DNA of 64,000 bases from Paenibacillus sp. BIHB 4019 (GCF_002741035.1 NZ_CP016808.1:7030001-7094000), one strand, 5' to 3'. Counted from the first letter of the stretch, positions 17,269 through 27,322 are shown. Notes: generated by a model not told the origin, from the letters alone. A program made the numbers and translations.

Positions 17269-17843
17269 TGCCGCACTCCCTCCTTCCATGTATGTTCAAA
17301 TCGTTTGCGCAGCTGGCGCAGCGCCAGCCTGACCCTGCTTTTAACGGTACCAAGCGGAATTTGATGCTTGTCCGCTACCTCTTGCTGCGTATAGCCCATA
17401 TAATAGATCCACTCAACAACCTGTTTCTGGTCATCATTCAGCTGTCCAATGGCTTCTTTCATTTGCTCCCCTAGCATGCGATCCTCAACAACCTTCTCCG
17501 TTGTTAGTGGATCGACGGTTCGCTCCAAAATCATCTCTTCCTGAACCTGCTGTGGGCGTCTTCCTTGCTTTCTAATCCAATCGATTGCAAGATTGCGCGC
17601 GATTGCAAATATCCAGGTGCTGATCTTTCCGGATGCCTCCTCGGTTTCAACCCGTGAAGCCGCATTCCATATCCGCACAAACAGCTCTTGCACCACTTCC
17701 TCCGACGCCATAGCGTCCTTCAACATGCGATAAACGAATGAATAGACGGGACGTTCATAACGATCGTACAATTGCTCAAGCGCGGATGCATCTTGCCGTG
17801 CGATCTGTTGAATCAAATATTCATCAGATGTCGGTTCCCCCAT
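17265..17843 (-). CDS. ECF-type RNA polymerase sigma factor
   Basis: The 192-residue protein has region 2 (YDRYERPVYSFVYRMLKDAMASEEVVQELFVRIWNAA, then KISTWIFAIARNLAIDWIRKQ) and region 4 (LNDDQKQVVEWIYYMGYTQQEVADKHQIPLGTVKSRVRLALRQLRK). Regions 1 and 3 are absent, as in ECF factors. Its partner anti-sigma gene is coupled downstream, and the RskA-type partner suggests a SigK-like group. The signal and regulon are not evident, and no self-regulated promoter motif could be assigned by eye. Confidence 0.93.
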   Translation of the reverse strand: MGEPTSDEYLIQQIARQDASALEQLYDRYERPVYSFVYRMLKDAMASEEVVQELFVRIWNAASRVETEEASGKISTWIFAIARNLAIDWIRKQGRRPQQVQEEMILERTVDPLTTEKVVEDRMLGEQMKEAIGQLNDDQKQVVEWIYYMGYTQQEVADKHQIPLGTVKSRVRLALRQLRKRFEHTWKEGVRQ

Positions 17844-17924
17844 GCTGGGATAGCCTCCTCTATAATTAAGTGGTCGTTACTATACCTACCAACGCAGTCC
17901 ACCAAACGCACCTTTTTCTCTATT

Positions 17925-17960
17925 TGAAAACTCCGGCTGCCTGTAAACAGACGCCGGAGC
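17925..17960 (-). terminator. Terminator after the polysaccharide deacetylase
   Basis: CTCCGGC/GCCGGAG forms a 7-bp outer stem, with an inner CTG/CAG pairing and TTTTC following on the minus strand. Confidence 0.55.
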
Positions 17961-17964
17961 CCAA

Positions 17965-19362
17965 TTATATGACAGAGGTGCTGCCATCCACAGAAACAGA
18001 TTCCACTGCTGCAGTTTGCGTCTTATGCAAGTTCGCCTCTTGCCCGGAGCTGACGCGCAGCAGTGCTGCTTGCATATTTTGATAAGCTTGCATTTTGCTC
18101 ATTGGCATGAGCAGCAAACAAGGATCAAGCGCTTTTCTGCGCTGTTTGCTTTTCTTATTTCGTTGTTTCTTCGTCAACACGCGCATGAGCAGCCGCAAAT
18201 AAATTCGGGTCGTGCGAGCAAATAAACCGTTAGGCAAAGGGAACACTTCAAAACCAAACCGATCAGCGCCCTGATGAATCATCGTAATGCCATATAATGC
18301 CTTCGCCTCGCCTGCCGCTGGATCACGCGCTAATTGGCTGGCAAGCATTGGCAATGCAGCTTCGACTTCTCGCAGCATCCGAATTCCAGCGGCAAGCGGC
18401 GTTGCCGCTTCTGCGGCAATGCCAGACAGCTTGCGGTTATCGAAATGCAGCTCCACAACGCGGTCTCCCTTGTTTAAACGCTGGCCATCTGCAAGCTCAA
18501 TCGGTTGGCCGCTGTAAGCAATCGTTCGATAATGGAACGCCGGTGGTGAATCTTCCCCTACCTGCTTAAGTTGAAACAGGAGATGGAATACTCGCTCATA
18601 TTGCAGCCACAGCGTTATAAGTGATTTTTTCCACCAAGACTGCTGGCGCTCCTTTGCCCGCTCTGTCAGCTTAATCATTTCTTCAATGGCAACAAAACGA
18701 TAACCTTGCTTGCGGCCTTCCTGCAAATAAGCTTCAAGAGCGACCAGCATATTAGCAGGAGCCTCATGATGGGCACCGGGCGTTTGCCCGCAATCATGGA
18801 GCAGCAGCACTTCGCCAGGGCGGAGCTTCTTGAGCATTTTTCGCTTAAGCCGCTCCGCGCCCAGCCTCTTGTTCCAATCGCCGAACATCGATGACCATAA
18901 TACAATTTGCAAATGTCCAATCCCAGCAAAATCAAACACATTGATAATGCCCCAAGGAGGCCGATAATAATTGGAACGGCTCCCCGTTGCCTCTCGTATT
19001 ATTTCGCATGTACGCTCGATCTGACGCTTGACGGACCTTGGCCGCATAAACCAATTTGTTCGATGAACATAATTGTGGATGCCAAGCGTATGACCCTCCT
19101 CATGTATTTTGCGTAACAGCTCCGGGTGCGCTTCGCCATGTGCGCCAACGATGAAAAAAGTCGCTTTCGCATCATAGCGAGCCAGCAACTCAAGCAGCTT
19201 TGGCGTATAGACAGCATCCGGGCCATCGTCAAAGGTAAGGGCAATTTCCTTCTTTACCAGGCCTTTCTTAAAAACCCGAAATCCGAAAGTACGACTGATA
19301 AAAGCAGGGAGGAAAGCGTAGAACGAGAAAAAATAAAGAGTCCAGACAACCAAGTTCTCCAT
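17965..19362 (-). CDS. Membrane-anchored polysaccharide deacetylase with C-terminal extension
   Basis: I start at the ATG at 19362 (GGTGGGGA upstream), giving 465 residues. A hydrophobic N-terminal helix is followed by a NodB domain. TFDDGPD gives the catalytic base and metal Asp, HNYVH the metal His pair, RPPWG the third motif, and LLLHDCG the last. The C-terminal 240 residues (LWLQYERVFHLLFQLKQVGED onward) are not part of NodB and resemble the YkoP-like domain that accompanies some Bacillales deacetylases (inference). A very basic tract, KKQRNKKSKQRRK, follows near the end. The substrate is probably peptidoglycan or another cell-surface glycan. Confidence 0.88.
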   Translation of the reverse strand: MENLVVWTLYFFSFYAFLPAFISRTFGFRVFKKGLVKKEIALTFDDGPDAVYTPKLLELLARYDAKATFFIVGAHGEAHPELLRKIHEEGHTLGIHNYVHRTNWFMRPRSVKRQIERTCEIIREATGSRSNYYRPPWGIINVFDFAGIGHLQIVLWSSMFGDWNKRLGAERLKRKMLKKLRPGEVLLLHDCGQTPGAHHEAPANMLVALEAYLQEGRKQGYRFVAIEEMIKLTERAKERQQSWWKKSLITLWLQYERVFHLLFQLKQVGEDSPPAFHYRTIAYSGQPIELADGQRLNKGDRVVELHFDNRKLSGIAAEAATPLAAGIRMLREVEAALPMLASQLARDPAAGEAKALYGITMIHQGADRFGFEVFPLPNGLFARTTRIYLRLLMRVLTKKQRNKKSKQRRKALDPCLLLMPMSKMQAYQNMQAALLRVSSGQEANLHKTQTAAVESVSVDGSTSVI

Positions 19363-19528
19363 ATATGTTTCCCCACCGTTATTAAAATTTTTGCTGCATG
19401 GAATCGGCGATAATCCAACAACGATAACTTTAATTGTATCATAAGGCATCAAAAAATAGGCAGCAAAATTAAAATTATAGTACAATCAAAGCGAGATATA
19501 CGAAATTGGAAAAGAGAGGTTTTCAGTT

Positions 19529-20674
19529 ATGCTACCGTTTTATAAAAAATATTGGCGAACCGCATTCGACATTGCACTAATCGCACTAACGGTTTATTTA
19601 ATTATGCTTACCTTTAGTCATTTTTATCGATTGGCTACACCTATCATTTTCTCCTTTGTTATTTTTATGTGCATTGAGCCGCTGGCACGCAGGCTGAACA
19701 AGATCGGCATTAAGAAATCCATCGCTTCAGGCATATCGATTTTATTGTTTTCCATTCTTATTGTATCCGCCTTCTCGGGGCTCGGTTACATTATTTCGAA
19801 GCAGGGCTCCGAGTTTCTGGACAAGCTGCCCGAATATCAGGCCATTCTCAAGGAGCAGCTGGATCTTGGCACTTCAAAGGTGCAAAATAAAATTCAGGCC
19901 CTCCCGCCTGAGCTCGTCACGCAAATTACGGAATACATCCAGGGTGCTGCCGAATATGTGCCGAATTTGGTCAAAGTTTTATTTGCCGGAACCGTCGGCT
20001 ACGTCTCCTCGTTCTCCAGCTTTATGTTCAACTTTCTGGTCGGTATTATATTAGCTTATTTCCTTAGTATTGAAATTAATGACTGGAAAAAAACAGCGGC
20101 GGATAAAACGCCAAAAACGTTTAAAAAAGCCTTTTTCTTTTTGCGTGAAAATGTATTAAAGGGCATTACCGGCTATTTGAAGGCGCAAACCAAGATGATT
20201 ACGATTACGTTTTTCGTCATCTTCATCTCCCTCCTGCTGCTCGGTGTCAAAAATGCCCTTGTAGTCGCCGTCATCTCCGCTATTTTTGATGTGCTGCCGC
20301 TGCTTGGCGTAGGTACAATCTTCATTCCTTGGGTTATTTATTTGTTTATCGTGGGGCATACCTCGCTTGCGGTATGGCTGTCCGTATTGTATCTCGTCGT
20401 CGTACTGGCGAGACAGCTGTTGGAGCCAAAAATTACGGGTGATACGCTCGGCGTATCTGCATTTACGATGCTGGCGTTTATGATTATTTCGCTCAAGCTG
20501 TTCGGCATTGCTGGTGTCATCTTATCGCCCGTGCTCATTATTTTGCTCAAAACCTTATATGACCAAGGCTTCTTCCATCGCTGGATCAGAGCGCCGCAAG
20601 GCGAATTCGACAACCAGGTGCCGCCTCCAGATGCTGGAGGCCCAGGCAGTTCGCCAGTTCCTCCAAGCGTTTAA
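19529..20674 (+). CDS. AI-2E-family membrane protein, YtvI-like
   Basis: The 381-residue protein has about seven to eight membrane helices in the AI-2E/PerM arrangement. There is a paired N-terminal helix region, a soluble amphipathic stretch (about 95-150), and the conserved block DVLPLLGVGTIFIPWVIY and LLEPKITGDTLGVSAFTMLA. It most resembles B. subtilis YtvI, associated with sporulation; transport of AI-2 is not implied. AGAGAGG lies nine bases upstream. The C-terminus is Pro-rich. It is convergent with the penicillin-binding protein gene, with only seven bases between stops. Confidence 0.85.
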   Translation: MLPFYKKYWRTAFDIALIALTVYLIMLTFSHFYRLATPIIFSFVIFMCIEPLARRLNKIGIKKSIASGISILLFSILIVSAFSGLGYIISKQGSEFLDKLPEYQAILKEQLDLGTSKVQNKIQALPPELVTQITEYIQGAAEYVPNLVKVLFAGTVGYVSSFSSFMFNFLVGIILAYFLSIEINDWKKTAADKTPKTFKKAFFFLRENVLKGITGYLKAQTKMITITFFVIFISLLLLGVKNALVVAVISAIFDVLPLLGVGTIFIPWVIYLFIVGHTSLAVWLSVLYLVVVLARQLLEPKITGDTLGVSAFTMLAFMIISLKLFGIAGVILSPVLIILLKTLYDQGFFHRWIRAPQGEFDNQVPPPDAGGPGSSPVPPSV

Positions 20675-20681
20675 ATTCGCT

Positions 20682-22514
20682 TTACCGCTTCGCTATAATA
20701 TCCATGACGCCGCGAAACAGTTTCGTCGCCTGATTGCTTGTACCAGGACTTCGGTTCTCAGCAAGCACAGCGACGGCGTATCGCGGCGTATTTGTCGGTC
20801 CGTAGCCGATAAACCACTGGTGGACGCGCTCCTTCCCGCTGAGCAGCGTCTGTGCCGTACCGGACTTCCCGGCAACTGGCCATAGACCATCGCGAATAGA
20901 GCGGCCCGTTCCACGCTCAGTGACCGCCTTCATCCCTTCCAGCAGCATGCCTGCGGTTCTCGCATGTATAGGGGTCCCGGCCTGCCGAGCTTGCAGGGGC
21001 TTCAGCTCCACCATTAGCTGCCCGTTCGCATAACGGATTTCACTCACGATTCGCGGCTCCATCCGCTGTCCGCCATGTAAAATCGTCACGACCAAATTCG
21101 CCGCCTGCAGCGGCGTCATTCTGACATCCCGTTGGCCGATACCGCTTTGAGCCATAATGCCCCCGTCTACGTCAAGGGTAGGCTTGTCCTGCAATTGCTG
21201 CCAGATGCTCGCAGCAAACAACTGTCCGCCCTCCTCCTCGCCAAGCAGCCGCAAACGCCCGGCAAACGGGCCAAATGGTGATTCCGCATGCCAGCCAGCC
21301 GGTGCACCAACGCCAAGCGCCGCTGCGGTCTGATACAGCTCATAGCCGCTCAGCCGCTCAGCAAGCGTTGCAAACACAATGTTGCAGGACTGGGCTAATC
21401 CTTCCTCAAGCGTCAAGCTTCCGTGGCCGTCTTGCTTCCAGCACGTTAAACCATATTTTCCATACTTCCCGCTGCATGTGAACACTTCTTTTTCGTCGAC
21501 AACACCAGCCTCAAGCGCCGCCGCTTCCGTTACGAGCTTGAAAATCGAACCCGGAGCAACCGCTTGGAGCGCATGATTCGACCAATCGGTTGCCTCATTG
21601 CGGTCCAACTGCTGAGGGTTCATCTGCGGCCGGGATACCATGCTGACGATATCTGCATTTTGCGCATCCAGCACGACGATCGCTCCTGCTTTCAAGCCAT
21701 TTGCATCCGCATAAAGCTCAAGCTGCTGCTGGAGTTTTAAATCCAGCGTCGTCTTTACCTTCAGCGGATAATATTCGCTATCCGGCTGAAAAACCCTTAG
21801 ACCCAGCCCCTGCAGCGGATGGCGCTTTCCATCGAGAAAAAAAGATACCGATGTGGGTCCGTTGCCTCTGAGCAGCGTATCCAGCGATTTTTCAAGTCCA
21901 GCCCCGCCGATTTCATCTGTCAGCTTGCGCTTGCCTGATGCCAGATCCGCCCTATAAGCCTGCTCCAGCCATTCCGGGTGCTGGCTTATAAAGCCTATAG
22001 CTTGTCTGGCATTAAACTGCGGCAAATACCGATTGTGATAAGGCAGCACCTTGACTCCATTAATATGGAGCTGCGAAAGTCCAGCCAGCTGGCTCGCGGA
22101 CAAGCTCAAAGGCACTTTCTGTCCTTCCTCCCGCCAAAAATCAGCACCCTTCAGCGTATCCCATTTTTCCGCTAATTGATCGTAGGACACATGCAATAGC
22201 TTCGCCAGCTTGCGCAGCTCTGCCGCATCTCCCCGGGCCTCGCTCTCCACTGGAAACAGCGCCAATGCAGAATAGCTTTCCCCTGTAATGGCGCTTCCAT
22301 AACGATCAATAAAATCGCCGCGTCCTGAATCGAGCACCAAATTTCGCTGCCGCTGTATTGCTGCCTTATGCTTCCAGTCGGTATGCTTGCCAATTGTCTG
22401 TACAGCAGGCTGCGCCAAGCTTGGCACCAATTGCAGTGTCGCCAGCCGGATCAAATAACCTGCCATTATAACCGTTAAAAGTACTGCTACAATTGCTGCA
22501 CGTCGCTTGACCAT
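20682..22514 (-). CDS. Class B penicillin-binding protein (transpeptidase)
   Basis: The 610-residue D,D-transpeptidase has one N-terminal membrane helix (residues 7-27), a non-penicillin-binding dimerisation region, and the three active-site motifs: S323-I-F-K326 (nucleophile and base), S376-C-N378 and K550-S-G-T553. It cross-links peptidoglycan. The N-terminal RNLVLDSGRGDFIDRYG block is typical of PBP2/PbpA-like proteins. No glycosyltransferase domain is present. A ribosome site AGGGGG precedes the ATG. Whether it acts in elongation or spore formation cannot be told. Confidence 0.92.
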   Translation of the reverse strand: MVKRRAAIVAVLLTVIMAGYLIRLATLQLVPSLAQPAVQTIGKHTDWKHKAAIQRQRNLVLDSGRGDFIDRYGSAITGESYSALALFPVESEARGDAAELRKLAKLLHVSYDQLAEKWDTLKGADFWREEGQKVPLSLSASQLAGLSQLHINGVKVLPYHNRYLPQFNARQAIGFISQHPEWLEQAYRADLASGKRKLTDEIGGAGLEKSLDTLLRGNGPTSVSFFLDGKRHPLQGLGLRVFQPDSEYYPLKVKTTLDLKLQQQLELYADANGLKAGAIVVLDAQNADIVSMVSRPQMNPQQLDRNEATDWSNHALQAVAPGSIFKLVTEAAALEAGVVDEKEVFTCSGKYGKYGLTCWKQDGHGSLTLEEGLAQSCNIVFATLAERLSGYELYQTAAALGVGAPAGWHAESPFGPFAGRLRLLGEEEGGQLFAASIWQQLQDKPTLDVDGGIMAQSGIGQRDVRMTPLQAANLVVTILHGGQRMEPRIVSEIRYANGQLMVELKPLQARQAGTPIHARTAGMLLEGMKAVTERGTGRSIRDGLWPVAGKSGTAQTLLSGKERVHQWFIGYGPTNTPRYAVAVLAENRSPGTSNQATKLFRGVMDIIAKR

Positions 22515-22691
22515 TTCCGCAGCCCCCTTTTCCCTTCAGTATGGCCTTAATGCCAACGCATAAACAGCGTCGCCCTTTCCTTAAGCCCTTCTGCACCTGC
22601 TCCAGCTGCCAAAAAAATAGTTCAGTTTCATTTAAGGTAGCCCAAGTATGATAGCCATCAAGAACTTACAAGAAGAGGTGATGCTTCTATT

Positions 22692-23648
22692 ATGAAGACG
22701 CAAAGGAAGGCAACCAAAAAGAAAAAACGGATATGGCTGATTGCAGCGATCGTAACGCTCTTAGGCGTTGGCTCATTGACATATGGTCTCGCAGACCGTT
22801 ATTTGATCAAGCACGTCGAAGTCGTCGTAACAGACAATACCGCAGCATCCACCAGCTCAAACGAAACGGCCGCAACTACTGATGTCCAAGCCACTTCAGA
22901 TGACTGGAATTACACCAGTGACGATATCCAAATCAAAATCAACCAAGTGCAGACCGGCTCTGGCTCAGACCTGATTACGTATTATGTCGCAGATGTCACC
23001 GTTAAAGATGCCAGCAGCCTGCGCTCCGCATTCGCCGATAACAGCTTTGGAACGAATATTGTGGAGGATACATCGGTCATCGCTTCCAGCAATCATGCTA
23101 TTTTTGCAATCAACGGCGATTATTATGGCTTCCGTGACGACGGAGTTATTATTCGCAACGGCACCGTATATCGCGATGAACCGGTGCGGGATGCGCTGGC
23201 CCTGCTGAATGACGGAACGATCCAAACTTATGACGAAACAGAAACTTCTTCCTCTGACCTGCTTGCAGAAGGTGTCACCAATACGTTGTCATTCGGGCCG
23301 ATTCTGATTCAAGATGGCAAAATCACTAGTGATTTCAGCAATGTTAAAATCGATACCAATTTTGGCAACCGCTCCATTCAAAATGCGAATCCAAGAACTG
23401 CGATCGGCATGATTGCCCCGAACCATTATGTGTTTGTCGTAGTAGACGGGCGGAAGGAAGGATATAGCCGCGGAATGACACTGACCGAGCTTGCTGACGT
23501 CATGGCGGGTCTTGGAGCTACAGAAGCGTACAACTTAGATGGCGGCGGTTCATCGACGATGTATTTTATGGGCAGAGTTGTCAATAATCCGCTTGGCAAA
23601 AACCAGGAGCGTGGCGTCAGCGACATCCTTTACATTGGAGAGGAGTAA
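22692..23648 (+). CDS. Phosphodiester glycosidase family protein (NAGPA domain)
   Basis: The 318-residue protein has a basic N-terminus and one membrane anchor (about 12-32), then a NAGPA domain outside the cell. Family marks are FAINGDYYGF, NPRTAIGM, VFVVVDGR and the Gly-rich LDGGGSSTM. The family hydrolyses sugar 1-phosphodiesters and in firmicutes is linked with wall or exopolysaccharide processing. Five bases separate it from the downstream glycosyltransferase, so the pair likely acts on one glycan. The ribosome site is an imperfect AGAGGTGA at long spacing. Confidence 0.9.
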   Translation: MKTQRKATKKKKRIWLIAAIVTLLGVGSLTYGLADRYLIKHVEVVVTDNTAASTSSNETAATTDVQATSDDWNYTSDDIQIKINQVQTGSGSDLITYYVADVTVKDASSLRSAFADNSFGTNIVEDTSVIASSNHAIFAINGDYYGFRDDGVIIRNGTVYRDEPVRDALALLNDGTIQTYDETETSSSDLLAEGVTNTLSFGPILIQDGKITSDFSNVKIDTNFGNRSIQNANPRTAIGMIAPNHYVFVVVDGRKEGYSRGMTLTELADVMAGLGATEAYNLDGGGSSTMYFMGRVVNNPLGKNQERGVSDILYIGEE

Positions 23649-23653
23649 TCATC

Positions 23654-24667
23654 ATGACCATTTTAATTCCGTCCTACGAGCCAGATCATCGGCTGCTTGA
23701 TTTGATCCAGCAGCTGCATGCGTTCCAGCTTGAGCCCATCGTCATTGTCGATGACGGGAGCGGAGCCAGCTACCGTGAAATTTTCGAAGCGGCTGAAGCG
23801 TCCGGCTGTACCGTTATAACCCATGAGGTCAACCTCGGGAAAGGACGCGCCTTGAAAACAGGGTTCGGCTATATCCAACAATCCGGTCTGCCGGGCCATG
23901 TCGTCTGTGCGGATAGTGACGGGCAGCATCTGCCCCATGACATTAAGCGGATTTTCGAAAAGCTGCTCAGCCAGACAACGCCAGGCATTGTGCTGGGCAG
24001 CCGCCGGTTCAGCGGGACCATTCCGCTGCGCAGCCGCTTTGGCAACTCGGTTACTCGGTCAGTCTTCTCCCTCACTACGGGGACTAAAATTTATGATACG
24101 CAAACCGGCTTGCGCGGCTTTTCACTTGCAATGCTGGACTGGCTATGCCAGATTCCCGGCGAACGGTTTGAATATGAAATGAACATGCTGCTGACCGCCC
24201 ATCGGGATGGATATAAAATTACCGAGGAATTTATTGATACCGTATATTTGGATCATAATAAATCCTCCCATTTTCGTCCGCTGATCGACTCTTTCCGCAT
24301 TTATTTGCCGATTATAATGTTCAGCACGTCATCCCTGCTGTCGGCGCTGCTAGACTTCACGCTATTATTTCTTATTCAAAGTATTAGCCACAATCTATTC
24401 TTGTCCGTCGTTGCAGCAAGATTATGCAGCTCCATCTTCAACTATACAATGAATCGAAAGTACGTGTTCACGGGCGGCAAAGTATCCAAGCTTCATCAGT
24501 CGCTGCCTAAATATTTTTCGCTGGTTATTCTTGTGCTGCTCTTAAATTATGGCTTGCTATATTTTTATAATGAAACACTGATAATTCCCCTTGTCATCGC
24601 CAAACTGCTGACCGAGGCCTCTATATTCCTTTTCAGTTATTGGGCCCAGCGCAAGTATGTGTATTAG
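23654..24667 (+). CDS. GT2 glycosyltransferase fused to GtrA membrane domain
   Basis: Residues 1-215 form a GT-A fold like dolichol-phosphate mannosyltransferases: ILIPSYEPD, IVIVDDGS, NLGKGRALKTGF and the D-x-D-like ADSDGQ. Residues about 220-337 hold four membrane helices of the GtrA/DPMS type, with FNYTMNRKYVF and a final FSYWAQRKYVY. It probably transfers a sugar to undecaprenyl phosphate for export. GGAG lies nine bases upstream of the ATG. It forms an operon with the preceding phosphodiester glycosidase. Confidence 0.93.
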   Translation: MTILIPSYEPDHRLLDLIQQLHAFQLEPIVIVDDGSGASYREIFEAAEASGCTVITHEVNLGKGRALKTGFGYIQQSGLPGHVVCADSDGQHLPHDIKRIFEKLLSQTTPGIVLGSRRFSGTIPLRSRFGNSVTRSVFSLTTGTKIYDTQTGLRGFSLAMLDWLCQIPGERFEYEMNMLLTAHRDGYKITEEFIDTVYLDHNKSSHFRPLIDSFRIYLPIIMFSTSSLLSALLDFTLLFLIQSISHNLFLSVVAARLCSSIFNYTMNRKYVFTGGKVSKLHQSLPKYFSLVILVLLLNYGLLYFYNETLIIPLVIAKLLTEASIFLFSYWAQRKYVY

Positions 24668-24834
24668 GGTGAAAAAACGGGCTACACTGCATGAAAAGCT
24701 TGGCTTCCGATCGCCATTACCCTTGCATTACTTCGAATAAGCCTCAATATGTAGAAATGCCGGGGCAAAAGCGAAAGCTGACGCTTCTCCAGCACAACCT
24801 TTTCATTCCGTTACGCATTTTTCACCTTAATTTT
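24668..24834. other. Gene-free stretch with imperfect long inverted ends
   Basis: The stretch begins GGTGAAAAAACGG...CATGAAAAG and ends CTTTTCATTCCG...TTTTTCACC, so its two ends are imperfect inverted repeats about 30 bases long. No ORF was seen inside. It could be a degenerate small mobile or repetitive element or an extended RNA hairpin. Confidence 0.35.
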
Positions 24835-24840
24835 TCAAAA

Positions 24841-24881
24841 AAAGCCGTTTGAACGGGAAAGCACCCCGTTCAAACGGCTTT
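24841..24881. terminator. Bidirectional terminator between glycosyltransferase and chemoreceptor
   Basis: A perfect 17-bp stem (24841-24857 with 24865-24881) has a 7-base loop. An A-run lies on the left, giving a strong T-run for the leftward transcript. Confidence 0.88.
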
Positions 24882-24893
24882 ACATACAGCTTG

Positions 24894-27131
24894 CTATTCG
24901 ATTTTGAATTTTGCGAGCGAATCTTTCAGCTCGCGCGATACGCTGCCCAGCTCTTCCGACAAGCTGACGAGACCATCGCTAATGCTAAGCTGCTCGCTGC
25001 TGAGGGAAGCTACCTCTTCCGATGTAGCCGAAGACTGCTGTGCTACTGCGCTGACATTCGTCATCGCCTCGGACAATACCTCCTGCGATTTGTCCAGCTC
25101 CCCGATGGAGTCCGTTACGGAATCCAGCTTGTGTACAAACTGCACCATCTGCTCCTGCACACCTACGAAAATATCCGTCGCCTGCTTCACAGAAACGATT
25201 TGCTCCTGGAATAAAGGATAGGCATCCGATAATACGCTAACCGTATTGTCAATTTCCCCTTGGATTTTTTCCGTAATTTGTCCTACGATATCAATTGATT
25301 GTCGGGATTGATCAGCCAGCTTGCGGATTTCATCAGCTACAACCATAAAGCCTTTGCCCGCTGCGCCTGCCCGCGCCGCTTCAATTGCCGCATTCAAGGA
25401 CAAAATATTTGTTTGCTTCGTCAAATTGTTCAATACATCCAAAATTTTAACGATAGAGCCTGTGCTGTCTTTAAGGCTGTCTACCTTCTCCACCATAGAG
25501 CGGGTCATTTGCTCGGTCTGTCCAGTCTTATGGCTCAGTTCGCCCATGTAGGCCGCTCCGCGCTCACTCGCCTTCTCTACCTCACCAGCTGCACGCACAA
25601 TTTCCGCATTCGCCTGCTTCACCGTTTCCATCTGCGTCGAAATATTGCCGCTCAAATCGCTGCCGCGCTCTGCCTCAACAGCAAGGCTTGAAGCGCCATT
25701 TGCGATTTCTTCGGTTGCGACTGATATTTCCCGTGAAGAGATCGCGGTCTTCCGTGATACATCCGTCAGCTCGCCTGCCGTATGCAGTACAGTATCCGCA
25801 GATTGCGTAGCCTGCTTCGCCAAATTAGTAATTTGCGTCATCATATCGTTGAAGCTGTCACTCAGCTCGCCGATTTCATCGGAACGTTTGCGAATAGCAG
25901 AACGAACCGTCAAATTGCCCCGTTGTCCCTCATTCATCAAATTGCGCAAGTTCGTCAGCGGCTGTGCAATCGTTCTAATGACGAGGAAGCCAATCGCAAT
26001 CGCAAGGAATACAGCTACAATTGCAGTAATAATCGTCATATTGCGAATGACTTTAGCATCCTCTACCAGCGTATCTACCGGAATGAGGCCCAGCAGCTTC
26101 CAATCAACGGAATCAAATGTTTTATATACCGTCAGCATGGATTCGCCTGCGTTAGTGTTCAATTTTTTGGAGCCTTCTATTGCAGCGTCGCCTTCCGTTG
26201 GAAGAGCTACTGGAGCTGGCTGCCCAATGAGTTCATTATTAGGAGCCGCAATATAATTATTTTGACCATCTACAATTGAAAGCTCACTGCCAGGTCCCAA
26301 GGATACTTCTTTGAATCTTTCCTGGATGCTTGCCAAATTAATTTCAATCAGCAGCATATAGGAAACTTCATTAAGCGTGCTATCCTTCAAAAGACGGCTG
26401 ATGCCAACCGTCGGCGCTCCGTTCGCACCGCCAAAGCCTTTCGGCTGGGTCTCAATCCATAGCGCCTTGCCGTTCGACTCCTGCACCTTGCCGAACCATT
26501 CTTCCTTCTTCATCGCATCGGAAGCAACAGAAGATGCATTTCCTGCTGTTACGACTGGCAGCTTGTTATCCAACGGCAGCAAGTAGAGTGCCTTAATGCT
26601 AGAATTTCCAAGCACGTAATCCTGCATTTTGTTCGATAGTTCTCGGCTTGCTTCAAAGCGGGTATAATCGTCCTCGCCATCACGCATTTTACCAATCAAC
26701 GTATGTAAGTCTTTGTTAATCAAAATTTGCATCGTCATTTCTTCATAGTTGTCCAAAATAATGTTCAAGTTCGTCGTTACCTGGCTGACCGTCTGAAAGC
26801 TAGCCCCGGAAACTTTGCGCTCGACAATCGTTTTCGTTTGCGAATATGCAATTAGACCTACTGCCAGAACGCAGGCTACGATGCTGGCAAATATAATTAA
26901 AAACAGCTTCGTTCCTACGGATTTATTAACCTGGTTCAGCTTCATTTCCTTGGACAGCGATAAAAGCTGCTTGGATGAGCTTTTCCCGTATTTGCCTGTC
27001 TTAGAGATGATTTTTTTCATAATCGGTTTAGATCCGCTCCAAAATCCAGAAAGGGCTTTCATAGATTTCCCTGATTCTGCTTTTTCCCTCGCAATTTTCT
27101 TCGACTGAGTTTTGTCCTCATTTTTTTTCAA
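24894..27131 (-). CDS. Methyl-accepting chemotaxis protein
   Basis: About 745 residues from the TTG at 27131 (AAGGCGG eight bases upstream; a GTG nine bases earlier has poor spacing). About 72 Lys/Ser-rich cytosolic residues come first, which is unusual. Then TM1 near 75-97, a dCache-like extracellular sensor (about 100-365), TM2 near 370-392, HAMP ([27 protein letters not shown]) and the signalling domain. The hairpin tip [44 protein letters not shown] is canonical for CheA/CheW contact. The ligand is unknown. Confidence 0.93.
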   Translation of the reverse strand: MKKNEDKTQSKKIAREKAESGKSMKALSGFWSGSKPIMKKIISKTGKYGKSSSKQLLSLSKEMKLNQVNKSVGTKLFLIIFASIVACVLAVGLIAYSQTKTIVERKVSGASFQTVSQVTTNLNIILDNYEEMTMQILINKDLHTLIGKMRDGEDDYTRFEASRELSNKMQDYVLGNSSIKALYLLPLDNKLPVVTAGNASSVASDAMKKEEWFGKVQESNGKALWIETQPKGFGGANGAPTVGISRLLKDSTLNEVSYMLLIEINLASIQERFKEVSLGPGSELSIVDGQNNYIAAPNNELIGQPAPVALPTEGDAAIEGSKKLNTNAGESMLTVYKTFDSVDWKLLGLIPVDTLVEDAKVIRNMTIITAIVAVFLAIAIGFLVIRTIAQPLTNLRNLMNEGQRGNLTVRSAIRKRSDEIGELSDSFNDMMTQITNLAKQATQSADTVLHTAGELTDVSRKTAISSREISVATEEIANGASSLAVEAERGSDLSGNISTQMETVKQANAEIVRAAGEVEKASERGAAYMGELSHKTGQTEQMTRSMVEKVDSLKDSTGSIVKILDVLNNLTKQTNILSLNAAIEAARAGAAGKGFMVVADEIRKLADQSRQSIDIVGQITEKIQGEIDNTVSVLSDAYPLFQEQIVSVKQATDIFVGVQEQMVQFVHKLDSVTDSIGELDKSQEVLSEAMTNVSAVAQQSSATSEEVASLSSEQLSISDGLVSLSEELGSVSRELKDSLAKFKIE

Positions 27132-27274
27132 TGATGACACCGCCTTTTTTATTTGTTACGGACTAGGTCTCTAGAAGCGTTCAATATGTTGTCAATGAAT
27201 CCTTGTGCTCTCTTTTCTTATGTAGCCCCTAATTCTATATATCGGTTTTCATCTCACAAATAATTAATAAATAA

Positions 27275-27311
27275 TAAAAAAAACACTATTTTCAAAAATC
27301 GAAAACAGTGT
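27275..27311 (-). terminator. Terminator of the alaS-to-U32 gene run
   Basis: An 11-bp stem with one mismatch (27283-27293 with 27301-27311) is followed by a long T-run on the minus strand, 12 bases past the U32 stop. Confidence 0.8.
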
Positions 27312-27322
27312 CCTGGTCCTAG

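Noticed and set aside
27132..27260. Sigma-D promoter for the chemoreceptor
   Set aside because: No TAAA-N15-GCCGATAT-like pair was found, only scattered weak matches.
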